Shown here in pieces: positions 10,704-24,200 of a stretch of DNA of 64,000 nucleotides. Below the pieces are notes generated by a model, which was not told the DNA's origin, ran no database searches, and saw only the letters and a list, made by a program, of their open reading frames with translations. The DNA comes from Marsupella aquatica (lineage: Eukaryota > Marchantiophyta), in assembly GCA_973895155.1 (NCBI GenBank), contig OZ316898.1:4960001-5024000 (forward strand), read 5' to 3'. Position 1 is the first letter of the stretch, and each line of letters opens with the position of its first letter. A program made the position numbers and the translations under genes.

Positions 10704-12304
10704 GTATTAATGTCCTCAATAGATAGTTGGAGATGGCTACTCTGTCGTTTCGATGATGCAGATAATGATTCTTGCCAAGAATTTATCAACCCAATAATTA
10801 CCACGATCCACTATGTCTGTCTCTTCATGATTCCGGGAGAAGGTTACACCCCCAAAGATGCGAGGTCGATATGAGGAAATGGATAATATGCAGCACCTCT
10901 CCATGAATGTTGACACAATCAGTTTTTTATTTTGAAATGGCTCAGACAGGAACTTGAATGTTTCCACAAATGTGGTAAACTTGTTAGAATAGTAGTATTT
11001 AGAGATGCCATAGGCAAAAGTGGTTGCGTTGAACTATCAAAATCCCCTCGGTCAATTGTTCCACAGCAGTTTTTGACCTCTACCTTCCACACGTTTCCTT
11101 CACATAGGTATGTATTTAAAGACCTCAAAACCAGATGGTGCTCATTATGGTCTGCGCTTCTCAAGTTGGTAGGGACTGGCCTGAGCATTCATATACATCT
11201 AGCATGCAATTCCTTGTTTCCGGATTGCTTCTGTGTTTTCTGGGGCCAATTTACTCGATGTTTCGACTTCAGATCTAAATGGCGGTTTGCATAGGCACGA
11301 ATGTCATGCCTTCCTCAAATTCAATCCTAGATACTAATTTCTGAATCATTGTATGGGGATGTATGGAATTCTGAACAAAGAAAGCGACGTCAGTCTAAAT
11401 CATAAATCTGTATGTTTTACTTGAATTCTTCCCCCAAATTGAAGCGTATGGGTACACAAATGAGAACTTTTCGAATCGGAAGTGTCTGCCCTTGGACAGC
11501 TTACTAAGGCCTTGTAGTACCTTTGAAACTATGCTTTAAAATACTGCCCCTCCGCAAGGAGCCGCTCTAAGTTGTTTACCTCACAACTCTACAAGCTGAA
11601 GTTCCCTTTGCCCAGACTACCATAGTGCTCAAAAAATAATGAGCTATTAATATTGTGGATGTACATCCAGTTCCCTCAAAACTAAACAATTCTTACAAAG
11701 TATTAGAGTGCTTGAATTTTGTGATGTAAATTTTATGAATATGCTAAACATCCTGGTATAAACACTGACTTTTCAGAGGTTGCATTCTTTTTAAAACAAG
11801 ATAACAAATTATTGGCGCTGCATTGTTTCTTGGAATAAATAATAAGTAATTTTTTCCGCAGGTGGTCCTGCTCCAATCTCGAAATTTGAGACAACAGTGT
11901 GAGATTTGCCTGCCACTCAGATAATCCGGTGCCTCTTGCCTGGCTGTCCTTGGTACCTATCCCATGTTCCATACAAAGGCTGTTGTCTACCAGCAGACAC
12001 TGGTGGCGAGACGTCATTATTGTGGGGACTGAAGCTCTGCAAGAAGAGGAAAGTTAAGGACTATTGCAGGTTTTCATGAGGTGGACAACACAGAAAAAAT
12101 TGCAATACGCATCATAGAGGAGAAACAATATGCTCGGTGAAATGCTCAGAAATTCATATGAAAGTTTTAGAAAACCAGTCTCAGAGGTTGCTCATTGGTA
12201 GTTTCCCTTCAAAAACAATGTTCAATAATGTTTACATCTGCTAGTTCTCTTATCTATAAGTGTATAATCCCAATCAAAAGTTACTGCCTGGGCCTACTGT
12301 CTAG
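10704..12304. other. Gene-poor stretch
   Basis: No protein family is recognised. A weak open stretch (10,932-11,294, +) has no recognisable domain. It may include the 3' remains of the FtsHi4-like relic. Confidence 0.4.
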
Positions 12305-12935
12305 AATGAATACTCTAGACAGTGACTCTGAGGACATAATTGAAAGTGAATGTGCATACAAAAAACAGAGATAGGGGTGATGTGACTCTAAGCCCATAAC
12401 TAAAAGTGAGGGCAGGAAACTGGGATGGGGGCAAAGATGGACTGGAAATAATGAGAAAACTTATTTTGCTATGTCATTTTTTGTCTCATCTCTATATATG
12501 TTCATGGATCAGGTAATTGGGCTACCATCTTCCTGAACAGAGTGCCCAAATGTTGTGTTCAAAAATGGATTGTTTTGGGTCATGTGTCAAAAAACACATT
12601 TGAACTCAAACACAACGTCATTGTGTTCGAATTTGGCATTGTGTTTGGCTTGGACGCAGTGTTTGAGTTTTGACCCTAAACTGTTTTACATTGAGCACAA
12701 ACGGGAAAAATTCATGAATCTTGTGACAATGTGAACACTCAAACACAAAGCCAATATTTGAACACAATGCCCATTTTCAAACACAATGCCCTTCAAATAC
12801 AAAAATGAAAATATGTAGTCAAAACTCAAATACAACACCCTGGGCGCACTATTCGTATAGAGCGCCCCATGGCCCACTATTTGAATGCAAGACCATGGCA
12901 CTATGTTTGGGGTAAGACAGTAGTCCTACTAAAAT
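12305..12935. repeat. Composite dispersed repeat, copy 1
   Basis: First part (12,310-12,510) matches 3262-3450. Second part (about 12,510-12,930) is AT-rich and full of CAAACACAA/TTGTGTTTG motifs, with ACATTGAGCACAAA and a GACCATGGCACTATG end. It matches 33,175-33,600 in the same orientation and order. The outer parts are loosely complementary (CCCCAAACA... at both ends), which suggests a foldback or MITE-like element, but no clean terminal repeat or target duplication is visible. Confidence 0.6.
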
Positions 12936-15900
12936 CTCAGTGAAGGAAGCATACAATGTAAGTGTCCGTTGACATGTGGTATAGTTTGGCTAACAATAGT
13001 TTGCTTGTTCTGCTGTCCAACTAAAAGTTTATAAGAGAGACAACTGAAGATCCCCAAGGCAAGAGACCCAATGAAGTAAAAAAACCCAGGAAGACTGAAG
13101 AGCCCATTTCAATTATCTCCTCCTATGTGTACTTTGACTGATGAGGAGGCTGAGCTCTTGAAACATTTACCTGAGAGTTGGTGATTGCAGGTTGGTTTTC
13201 CAGGGATTCACCCATCATTTGGTTTTGAAACTCAATTTCATAGGCTTCCTGGAGGATCTTTACCCTGGGACAAAGAGTTTAAATGGTCATAAAACAATTC
13301 AAGTGACTTGATCAAAAGTTAGTCTAATAGCTTGTTAGCATATGGTTTCAATAAGAAGGGGAAGGAAGATATGCTTCAATCTGGTATTTGTTCAGGCAAA
13401 GGGAGTGTTTCTGCTTCTTTCAATGTTGGTTGCATTTGTGATGTCACAACCCTGTGCTATTCACATATCAATCCAGTGAAGTGGGGGGCGGGAGTTTACT
13501 CATTGATCTTTTGTTCAAGGCTTTGCAATGCTCTTTGCTGATCCTTGAGGAGGGTGCCTAGCTTTTGCTCCTGGCCTGAGGTCCATGATAAGGTCAACTA
13601 CTGAGAAAATTTCTCCGTAGCTAATTATCAAGGTTGTATCTACCATGTTGCATGCATTGTGGTTTTCATGGTTGGAGAGAACCAAGCTAGCTTTGGGATT
13701 CTCCTATGGAACAGAGCAAGTCAAATTGTTGTGTCTGTTGAGAACTGCCACTTGAATTGAAATCTAAACTATGGCCTCTCCATTGAGAAGAAACAAAGTT
13801 ACTTAGCTTACAAATGTTTCATCGTTGTGCTGTCACTACAACTTTTGGTTGGTTCAGAATACATGGGAATGTCAAGGAATGAGGATGTAGAATGGACTGT
13901 CAGTGGGACATACTCAGAAGGAGTGGTAACTGTTGCTGAAGTGTGACAACTCCCTGTTCCAAATTTCTCTTCTCTGAACAAGTCAAAATCTTCTTCCAGG
14001 CTGTAATTATATGATTAGAGGTGTGAGAGAAGACAAGGAGAACGCACAACTTCAAACAGTGCTAGCATTCTTGTGACAGGATCTCATACATTAAACCAAC
14101 TTTTGCCAAAGTTCCATCAAGACATAGAGCTTACCGAGAAATCTCTTGACATCCTGGCACATTGGTCATGGCATCATTTAGACCATCGATCCTTCTTAAC
14201 AAGTGTTCATTCTGCACATTTTCTGCATCAATTTCACTTTGCAATTCTGTTGCACATACGAGTCAATATGTGGCAAATGACAGAGCTGACTTCTTGAAAC
14301 TCCAATAAAAGTTGGTCATGAGATAGGAATCATAATGATTTAAATTATGTTTGAATACTTGCTAAGTTTTATTTCATTGTACTACAAGCATGCAATCGTC
14401 AACATATCCTTGTGCAATTATCTTGGATTTCTCTTACCCTCATTTGAAGGATCAATGAAGAGGCTTTGTGGCGTGATCAAACCTGCATTGATATGCTGCA
14501 ATTGTCTGAATCGTTCCATCTTATTCTGAGAGAGTGCCTCATTAGCGATCAAATAGAACTGATGTTCCTCTTGGGAGATTCAGCTTCAACAAGATGGCTA
14601 GATTTTTGTAAAGTTAAAGCATAGTCATACACTGCTCCTTGCTCCATTTCCAGATCTTGCTGGAAGGATATGCAAGAGGCAATGAAACCTCCCTTCATGC
14701 ATATTAGGTTTAGTTTGTCATTCAAATAAATAAATCTCCTTGCAGCCTCATTCAAATAGATCCAATGTCCCTCCAATTCCAATCTTCCTTGTTAGGGGTA
14801 AGATCAGTGCAGATTGTTTATTGCTCAAGGTGTAGCATCTCAATAATAAGAGCTGTAAAATGATTTGCATAATTTATACAAATCTATGTTCCTCACCACA
14901 AGGCTTCATACATGGGAGACTGGATGCGGGGAACCCTTCTTGTGCATACACATGGGTATTTGCGAATAGTAAATACAAGAGAAAATGTTTGTTGGTTGAT
15001 ACATCTATCAGTCTCATCCTGTGCATACGCTCCTTTATTTGGGCTAGTAAAAGTGTCTATCTATGCATTGGTCAGTCTACTTGGGGCAGAAGTCAAGGGC
15101 GACAGGGAAGAGAGCCTGGTTCAAGGGCTTTGCTCGCAGGATTGCAGCACATTAATTCATTATTTCAGCCTTGCTGAATGTGGGAAAATGATTGGCTTTG
15201 AGTGAGAGTAGATGTTTGCATCATCATTATATCAAGCAAGGTTCACTGATGTTCATTGCAACATATGTTTATTTCATTCAACTCAGCTTGATTCCTTTGA
15301 AATCAGTTTGAGTTCTTCAAAGATCTCAAGTCAATTCAAGTCAATGAAGTTTCAAAGTTTTGTTGTCTTAATCATATGGGTAACCTACTCCAGTGTAATT
15401 GCTCGTCGTGTTGCAAGAGGATTCACTCTTTCAAGCTTAATTGTTGGAGAAAAGATCAAACTCTTGTTTTGCCTACAAAGAACCAATTGAAATCCATTCA
15501 AAACAAGCATACAACAAGGGTGGTCCACAAAAGGGGGTCGGCACATGGGGTGGACCAAGGGATAGTGGAGTCCAAAGAAGTGGGAGAGGCGGAACCAGGA
15601 GAGAAGCAAGACCAAAGACAAGGAAGCTAAACCGGGATTATTTTAACTACTGCAACAAGAGTGACACACTCTGTAACTGAGACCAACCAGTGAGCAAGAA
15701 CCAGTGGGATTCCTAATAATGGGTCCGTGACTAAATTTTCATTCCATCAATCATATCAGACTCTTGAGTGAAACTACTGACAGGTTTACATTGACAAGAT
15801 CAAGCAAGGTTTAGTGATGTTCAATACAATGTACTCGCATTTCATTGAATTTAGTTTGATTTCAGTTGATTGCTTTGAATTCAGTTCACTCCTACCATAG

Positions 15901-17110
15901 CAACAACATAGAAATTCAATTTAATACGCTTGACCCAATTCAATTATATTTTAATAGCCTTTACTATCCTAATTTTGTCTAGGCTTGTGGAGTACTGGCG
16001 ACTGACAAGAGCTTGGAAGAAGAAGCCCTCAATGTAATATATTTGCAGCAATAGACCTATGATCTGCAATGGTCATGACTGTACATTTCCATGCAATTTT
16101 TGCAAATGAATGGTTTTCAAAAAAGAATCTAATAAGGGCATTGCCATAGATTACGCTACTGGCAATCTGGTGTTGGGGTCAATGGTGAGGCAGCTGGTAT
16201 TTAGGACCTTGGCAGATCACACCCTGACTTGATCTACACCAGGCACAAGAAGTGATCGAACATTATAAGATACCTGTAAGAGGACGCATTGACAAGTACA
16301 AGCAACGATTGCAGATTGGACAGTTGGGGTCATCCATACATGGTTTTGCAAGATTATCAAGGGCGGCTACTCAATGTGCCTTATGGCAAGCCTGGAGCCG
16401 GGTTTTTTAATTTTTGCACGGTCTAGTGGAATTTGAAAAAGAGCTCTACTGGGGGCCTCTTGCTAAAGTTGTTGCTGGCCGGGTGTTCCCTGTGATGGGT
16501 GGGGATCCGCAAAAATTGACATAAAATGAAGAAATAGACGTGAAAGAAATATATTTTTTGTGTCCCTAAGCAATAATTTTCTGATCCGTGCATCAAGTTC
16601 TGTCTCATAAAGTTCATAATTTGATTTACCTTTGAGAGTTTGAAAAAATTGAGACATTAAAATGCACAAAGTATCATCTTGGTTTACTTAAGTAGTCCAT
16701 CTCCTAGTTTACCTGCATGTCTTGCTTTCATGATAAGTGCACCAAGCGATCCAGCCAATTTGTAGAAATCAATCAATGTGTCACACATGAAAACATAACC
16801 TTTTTGCAAATATGGATTCATTTGTGAGATTATAGCTCCCATATGAGGACCCTCTTTCACCCGCCTGGTTGAGCCTAACATTTCTATGGTAAGTAAGAAA
16901 TCTCATAAGTCATATGTACACAATGTCATTAGTCTCTTTATGATTGTGTTGATTGTCAACAATTAGGAATCCGAGAAGATGGTTTAATGATTGCTATCCC
17001 TTTCTGCCAAGAGACAAAAAAAGACATAGTCTAGTATAACAAATAGTCACTGGTAGGGTAATTTGGAGAAGGGTACAAACATGGTCGAGGAGGGAGAGGG
17101 GGTATTAGAG
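12936..17110. other. Gene-poor region with decayed repeats
   Basis: No intact gene. Two similar segments, 15,232-15,330 and 15,797-15,890 (both containing ATCAAGCAAGGTT, GTGATGTTCA and TTTCATT...), flank about 460 bp. That interval includes RDYFNYCNKS, which faintly resembles a Copia gag zinc knuckle. On the minus strand, 14,549-14,782 is open for 77 codons but not recognisable. I read the region as old transposon debris. Confidence 0.35.
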
Positions 17111-19276
17111 CATTGTGGAGGGAGGGTTTTAGGAATTGACCTGTGTTCTTAACTGTAGTTAGTCTGGCTTTGCCAGGGTTAGTTAATCCTAGATTAGTTT
17201 AAGATGAAATCCATTTATTTACTAGGTCTACACATGTTAGTCCTCCTTGGGGGTTATAGGTTGGAGGAATAACATTCTCTTCTCATTCTTCACAAATACT
17301 CTCTCATGCGATGGATCTTTGAGTGCTCTTTTCATCATTGTGTCTTGTCGGTTTGGTGTGAGATTAAGTGCACTCTCATGTTCTACATTGTTGTCACCTA
17401 GTCTGAGCCGTCCGGTCTCTTATAGGGAGTAGCTAGTAAAAAGCAGGAGGGTGCATGACTTTGTTCAATTGCGTTGACAAACTCCTTGATCACTCACTTG
17501 GTTAGTGTCAATTCATATTTTAATCTCTAATTGTGATGACTAACAGAGGAAGAAAAACATGAAAGAGAGGACCAACTTAGGGTCAACAAAGGACAAATGA
17601 AACATAGAAGACAGTAACCAACATGTAGAAAGTGTTTGACCTCAAAAACAAGAAAAAGAGAAAGTGTTTGACCTCCTCTGGGCTGTCTCCATGTAATTGT
17701 GTAATGGGGTTGCCCTCTGTCAAACCCAAGCAAAGCCCGTCATGCCCTACCCAAATTTAGGGGGTAGCTCTTGATTATAAGTAAAGCATGATCACTTCAA
17801 CATGCACTTCAATCTGGGTCTCACATAGTGAAAGTTGATGAAAATGTATGTCAAATAGTAAACATGAGACGGACATTAAGTATAACATAAGATAACCAAA
17901 TAATGGATGATCAAAACCCAAATTGACTGACTACCCAAGAGATGACTAACTGTACATGAAACCAAATAGGTGATGCACCAATACTCTATGCTTCTCTGCT
18001 TGACCTCACCCAACACATTTTGCGCACAATCGACGGCCATAAATCCCTGTCTAGTCTATTGAGTCACCATTCCCACCGTTGATGGACGACTCTGAAAACT
18101 ACTGAGTACTGACACAGGGAAGGTGGGTTGACCTGCGTTCCGTGCTGCCTGCTTGCCCTTTCAGTGCAAACCTGCTGCCTAACTGCGGTTAGAAGATCTA
18201 CTCTCTGTACAGTCTGTCAAAGCTCCCCCGAAAGTACGATCTGCTGACCTGAGACCAGCCCCGGTCTCAATCCACGGCCTACAGCCCCGCCCACAAGTCC
18301 AGGTCCTCACTTTTGACCGTCGATCATGCCACCCCGAAGAGACGAGGTGACCGTAGTAGTTCCGCCGGCGTCGCGCCCGCCCCGCCCTGCCGACGCAAAC
18401 GCTTCGTAACCACAGTTAGAGTGTCCAAGATCGACGGCCTAGATCTACGAATCTGGCGTGACGAGGCTCCCGAGTGTAACCCGAGTTGACTTGTGGTCTG
18501 GTCTGGACTTGACCGGAGGAGCGGCGGAAAACGTGCTTTCGTGTTTTTAAGCATTTCCTTTCACTGATTGCGTTTTTGTTCGTGCTTTCGAACGAGGGTT
18601 GAGCTTTCGGTCGAGCAATCATTCATTCGCACGAGGAGAGGACGAGGAGGAGGTGGAGGAACAGTCGATCTAGGCCGAGGAATAGGGGAAGCGCAGAGTT
18701 CCTATCTCGAGGGGTGAGGGAGAGCCATTGTTGGTTTCATTACCCACATTTCTATTCGATTCGAATCGTAGCAGGGAAGAAGAGAAGGAAGGGAGGCCTC
18801 GACCTGTTCAACGCCGTGCTGGCCGGCGGGATCTGTGCTTTCTGTGTTCCTCATGACTCGTTGTTCGGTTCTGGGTAGTCGCTAGGGCTTGTCCGGCTTT
18901 TCTCCGGCTTGGCTTGGCCCGGCTTGGCTTCTCGTAGACCTCAGTTCCGGATCTTCGAGAAGTTGTTGGATCGTATTGGGGTTTGATTGTTTGTGTGGTT
19001 TGGTCCGTCGGACTTGCGGTGCATCTTGACAGCGGGAGCAGATTTGGTGTGCGAGGATTGTGAAATCGATCTGGTTTGTGTTGGAGGAGACCGACGAAGT
19101 CACGGCACGATGTGTCGATCGAGCTGCGGTCATTTGATGGAATAGAGAGGAGCGGAAAGGAAAGGAGAGGAGGTTTTTGTTGAAGTTGCTAGGAACGGGA
19201 GTAGAGAAGAGAGGAAAAGAGTTTGAACGGAAGGAGAGGAGGTGAGGGGAAGAAGGCCCTCTTGTTGTCCTGCAGG
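17111..19276. other. Upstream region of TM9SF gene 1
   Basis: Non-coding. From about 18,600 the sequence turns purine-rich (GAGGAGAGGACGAGGAGGAG and AGGAAAGGAGAGGAGG near 19,160), as is usual for the leader of a highly expressed plant gene. No TATA box that I would commit to. 17,111-17,500 has an LTR-like look but no partner. Confidence 0.4.
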
Positions 19277-21280
19277 ATGAAGCCTGTTTCTGCAGGCGGG
19301 GATTGGAGGGGCCATGTCGTCATTGCGCTTGTCTGCATCGCCCTAGGCGCCATTGTGGCGCCGGGAGGAGTTGATGGATTTTACCTCCCGGGAAGCTACA
19401 TGCACGCATATCAACAAGGTGAGGAACTCATGGTGAAGGTCAACTCTCTCACCTCGATCGAGACAGAGTTGCCTTTTGGATACTACACGCTGCCGTTCTG
19501 CCAGCCGGATGGGGGCGAGAGGCATGAGGCGGAGAACATCGGCGAGCTGCTCATGGGCGACAGCATAGAGAACTCGCCCTACAAGTTCAAAACGAACGTG
19601 AACGAGTCCACCGTCGTCCTTTGTGTCGGCCCGGCTCTGGACGAGAATCAGGTGAAGACATTCCAGCAGAGGATCGACGACTTCTACCAAATCAATATAA
19701 TCCTGGACAATTTGCCCGTGACAAGATTCACAAGGGCTAAAGACAGTGAAGTCGTCCTCCGCTGGACCGGGTTCCCCATCGGCTTCAAGTCCCCGGATGG
19801 CAAGTACCACATCTACAACCATCTCAAGTTCAAGGTGCTGGTCCATGATTACGAGGAAGTCGGTGTGGGGGCCGTCATGGGGACAGGCGATGGGACAGAT
19901 ATGGCGGTCCCAGTCGACGAATCTGGCAACAAGAAAGGTGGGTATTTGGTCGTTGGTTTCGAGGTGATTTACTGCAGCGTTGCCCACAATTTTCAGAAAG
20001 ATGAGGCGCTTAAATCGAAGGATAAGATCGCTCCCTTGGACTGCCAAGACGGGAGATATCAGGAGATCAGTGTGGGGCAGAAGATTCTATACACATATGA
20101 TGTGCAATTTGCGAAAAGCGAAATTCGTTGGCCGAGTCGGTGGGATGCGTTCTTGAAGATGGAGGGAGCAAGAGTGCACTGGTTTTCGATCTTGAACTCT
20201 CTCATGGTGATCTCATTCCTGGCCGGAATTGTGTTCGTGATCTTTTTGAGGACTGTCCGTAGGGATTTGACCAGGTATGAGGAGCTCGACAAGGAGGCTC
20301 AAGCCCAGATGGCGGAGGAGCTGTCTGGCTGGAAGCTGGTCGTGGGGGATGTGTTCAGAGCTCCTAATCACACCGCCCTTCTCTGCATCATGGTTGGGGA
20401 TGGAGTGCAGATCACTGGCATGGCCGTGGTGACTATCCTCTTCGCTGCATTTGGGTTCATGTCCCCTGCTTCTCGTGGTATGCTGCTCACAGGCATGGTC
20501 CTCCTGTACCTCTTCCTGGGCATAGCAGCTGGGTATGCGGCTTCCAGACTATGGAGGACTCTGAAGCGTGATCCTAAGGGCTGGAGGGGAGTCTCGTGGG
20601 GTGTGGCCTGCTTCTTCCCCGGCATTGCTTTCGCCATTCTGACGGCGCTCAACTCTCTGCTCTGGGCCCAGGGCAGCACTGGCGCTATCCCGGTCTCGTT
20701 GTTCTTCATTTTGCTGGCACTCTGGTTCTGTATTTCTGTCCCATTGACCCTGCTGGGAGGTTTCCTTGGAGCTAGAGCGGAGCAAATTTCTTACCCAGTA
20801 CGCACCAACCAGATTCCAAGAGAAATTCCGCCCCAGAAGTACCCATCTTGGCTTCTGGTGCTGGGTGCCGGAACTCTGCCGTTCGGGACTCTGTTCATTG
20901 AGCTCTTCTTCATCATGTCCAGCATCTGGATGGGCCGAGTGTACTATGTGTTCGGATTCCTTTTCGTGGTCTTGGTACTGTTGGTTATCGTCTGTGCAGA
21001 GGTGTCCGTGGTGCTCACTTACATGCATTTGTGCGTGGAGGACTGGGCTTGGTGGTGGAAGTCCTTCTTTGCATCCGGGTCCGTGGCATTCTATGTGTTC
21101 CTATATGCCATGAACTATCTGATCTTTGATATGCGTGTGAAAGGGACGGTGTCTGCCGTGCTATACATCGGGTACTCCACTCTCATGGCTTTGGCCATCA
21201 TGCTGGCCACCGGCACGATCGGCTTCCTGGTCTCATTTTACTTCGTGCATTACCTCTTCTCCTCTGTGAAGCTTGATTAG
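19277..21280 (+). CDS. Transmembrane 9 superfamily (EMP70) protein, copy 1
   Basis: A single-exon 667-residue protein of the TM9SF/EMP70/nonaspanin family, which acts in endosome/Golgi membranes and in sorting of membrane cargo. I start at ATG 19,277; the frame is open 18 codons further back but without an ATG. Seen: a signal peptide (about residues 8-34) ending before FYLPGSYMHAY, a lumenal domain with ENIGELLMGDSIENSPY and LRWTGFPIG, then from about residue 298 the nine-helix region beginning RVHWFSILNSLMVISFLAG, with YPVRTNQIPREIPPQ, GTLPFGTLFIELFFI and WAWWWKSFFASGS. It ends in VKLD, which fits the family KXD/E COPI-binding Golgi-retention signal. A convergent paralogue lies 4 kb downstream. 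Confidence 0.96.
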   Translation: MKPVSAGGDWRGHVVIALVCIALGAIVAPGGVDGFYLPGSYMHAYQQGEELMVKVNSLTSIETELPFGYYTLPFCQPDGGERHEAENIGELLMGDSIENSPYKFKTNVNESTVVLCVGPALDENQVKTFQQRIDDFYQINIILDNLPVTRFTRAKDSEVVLRWTGFPIGFKSPDGKYHIYNHLKFKVLVHDYEEVGVGAVMGTGDGTDMAVPVDESGNKKGGYLVVGFEVIYCSVAHNFQKDEALKSKDKIAPLDCQDGRYQEISVGQKILYTYDVQFAKSEIRWPSRWDAFLKMEGARVHWFSILNSLMVISFLAGIVFVIFLRTVRRDLTRYEELDKEAQAQMAEELSGWKLVVGDVFRAPNHTALLCIMVGDGVQITGMAVVTILFAAFGFMSPASRGMLLTGMVLLYLFLGIAAGYAASRLWRTLKRDPKGWRGVSWGVACFFPGIAFAILTALNSLLWAQGSTGAIPVSLFFILLALWFCISVPLTLLGGFLGARAEQISYPVRTNQIPREIPPQKYPSWLLVLGAGTLPFGTLFIELFFIMSSIWMGRVYYVFGFLFVVLVLLVIVCAEVSVVLTYMHLCVEDWAWWWKSFFASGSVAFYVFLYAMNYLIFDMRVKGTVSAVLYIGYSTLMALAIMLATGTIGFLVSFYFVHYLFSSVKLD

Positions 21281-24200
21281 GATGGACCGCTTATCGAGAG
21301 TTAGACTGTACCCTCTTTTTTTAAAAGGTGGGCCGCAGCAATGTTGACAGGATTCGGATCTTGCATATCTTTAGTTCTAGTAATTGGATCTAGGGTTCCT
21401 TGTGACGCGCAAGAAGGACACGGCGACTTGCGACTGACGTGGAGAGTAAATTTATCGAGGTACCTATGTGCTTTGGATCGGAGCTCTTCCGTACTTGAAC
21501 GGCCAAAGTCTGTTACGGTGATCGAGTGATTTCTCGATGATTAAACATCAGGGCTCCTTTACTGGTGTACCAGTTAGTGCTAAACGAGTGTGGGGCTATT
21601 GGAGGAATCAAGGCTGCAAGGCAGTTTACCGCATGACACCTGATCTAGAAATTGGGAGAAAGTATCGTATAATCTGCAACCTGGTTGTAAGTAGTGTAGT
21701 TCCTATTTGAGGAAATTCTCGAGGAAGTCCATGGCAGGGAGGAGAGGAGTATGTAGACAGTGTCTCTGGGGCATTAGCTCTCAAGTATCCGAGGTGGTGT
21801 AAGTAATAGCGCCAGGATGATTCATGGATGCTGCCAATTTTTTTTGAAAGTATTCCAATTTCTTTGATAACTGTTTATGCATTGGTGTCTACTGTGGAGG
21901 CTTTCTCCTCAATTTACTTCCATTTGTACCAATTCTGAATGTCTAAAGCCTACTAGGAGAAGTATTTCGCAGATCGGCAGTTGTCATTGGACCTTGCTCA
22001 TCCGTGAGTGCGTTTTGAATTTGCATGGAGGTACCTTTGTTTGCCCGAGTTTTCGCATAGGTCGTTCACTCCTTGATTTGACCAAGGAGCCTGCCTACTT
22101 ATTTCCATATAGTGCTTCCAGCCCTGGTTGCGTAGTTTGACAGGCCTTGAAAAGATTACTATTCTCACAGTGAACTGTTTTTCCTTACCAGAAATTACTT
22201 TCCCCCAAGGTCACCCTGATGCTGAGTTCTGGAGAAGTATCTCTTGGAGTTGCATCTGTCATTGGTAGATGAGTACCAAAGAGAGACCCACTTGTGTTAA
22301 ACTGACATATGGCAATATCTTGTTTCTCTCGTTACTTCTGCCTAAGTTCGTGGTCTTGTGTGCTTTGTGAAACACTATTCACTGTGCCTGACGTTGTTGA
22401 ATGACAAATAGCAGACGTCTGTCATTGACGTTAATTTGGAATTTATTTCAATCCACAGAGGCTGATGCTTCCGTTGGCTGTAGCATAAGGAATTGAGGAG
22501 AGAGATCATGGCACCAAACTCCTAAAAAGGGAGAACCTTTAACGAACTTTGTACAAAGATTTGGGTTGTTGCAGACTGGAATCTCATTTCAGATTAATAC
22601 TTGGTTGTCGAGCTTCTTTTGTGGTCCCTTGTGTGATCTAAAGGTACTGATGCCGTTCGTGCTATAGAGCTTCGTTATCGTATCAGCCTTCTGTGGTTTT
22701 AATTCTCTTGGGTTGTTTACGTTAATCCCACCTGCCTAACAGAAATGTGTCAAAAGACTCCGGCACGGAATAGGAGGATGATCCTGGATTATTAAGGTCT
22801 TTATCTCAACTTTACATGACGATCAGTCACTTTGACATATGTGGGCTTCCTGCACCTCCGTTCGGGGCTCAATTTCGATGGGTATTTCAGTTAAATGTAT
22901 TTTCAATTACTCTCACAGACATCAGTGGCTGTTTACGGCTTTCCAAGTATTCCAAAAAAAACCTTTCGTTTCAGTTTTCACTCTTGCCCGTTCCAGTGTT
23001 TCTTTCTCTCTACATTTCTTCTCAGTCGTAAAATACAATCCTCAAGTCATCCCTCCTAACCTGCTACGCCGCAGGTTATTTACTTTGAATGCCATCCAAC
23101 TTCGACAGCTGAATGCAATGATTTCGCGTGAACCAAAGCACACAAGGTTCTGCCGACCCTGATGTCCTTCAGAGCCAACATCTTAAATTTTGATATTAGG
23201 CAAAGAGTGCAGCCAAAATTTGGACGTCTTATTGTAAGCAGGGAGCATTAGTGGCTTTATAGCCTGGCAGGTGAGGAGTGCCAATCAATTAAGGAAAGAG
23301 AACCCCCCATTGATACAACGATGGTTCGGGAAAACTCCCATATCAAAGAAACTCAGATGGGTACTTAAGCCATTGTCTAACAAAAAAGGCTCTAAGTATA
23401 TTGAAAAATTGTAAATACATATTTTTCAGAGGGAAACCGTCTACTTCGGATAATGTTATGGTATAGCACTATAATTTAATGTTTGATTTCTGTTTATGAG
23501 GATTTCTTGTTCATTACCTCCTTATCAAATCTGTGTCTATCGGGGCTTGCTTCGTCAATCAGACCTTCGTTTTCTGTTCAACAAATCACAAAAAGCCGTG
23601 AGATTCGATAAATCACAGCTCTTTGCGTTATCAGGGAAATTGGACGGTAAATGGAATGAGATAGACTCTCCGCCCCCTTACGAAATACAAGGAACGAACT
23701 CTGGTGGCAAACCTTCTTCCCGCCTGCTCAATATATACTCGATTTGCCAAGATAGACTACGATTCCTGGCCCCTTCGTAATTCGAGAAAAAGAAAGGTGG
23801 CAATCCTCTTTCTTCCTGTTGTGTCTACAATTTCGACCTACACCTGTGCAATACTGATGATTTCTCGCAACCCCTAGCAACTGGGCAGTCCATGTCTGGC
23901 AACATCCTCTCCTACAAGAGAAAGACTAAAAATTCTTGGAAAGAATGAGCTCGAAGGCAATGAACTTTCACTCTCAAAATTCTTGGAAAAAATCTATTCA
24001 AAGGATATGAACGCTTCACTGTCAAAATTCTGGGATAAAAGAGTGGAGTAGCACAGGAAAAGCAACCTTTCGCTCTCAAAAGTCTTGGAGAAAAGAAACT
24101 AAGGCAGTTAGCTTTTCACACTCAATGAGTGGGTGTAATTATGGGGACCCTTTCCAGATGAATGTTCCCCGCCAGACTGGCAGAAATAGATTCACTCATT

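Noticed and set aside
17111-17530. Possible solo LTR
   Set aside because: No second copy, no target duplication and no clear TG...CA ends could be found.
19343-20047. 234-codon open frame on the minus strand
   Set aside because: Antisense shadow of TM9SF gene 1; GC-rich codon use keeps the opposite frame open.
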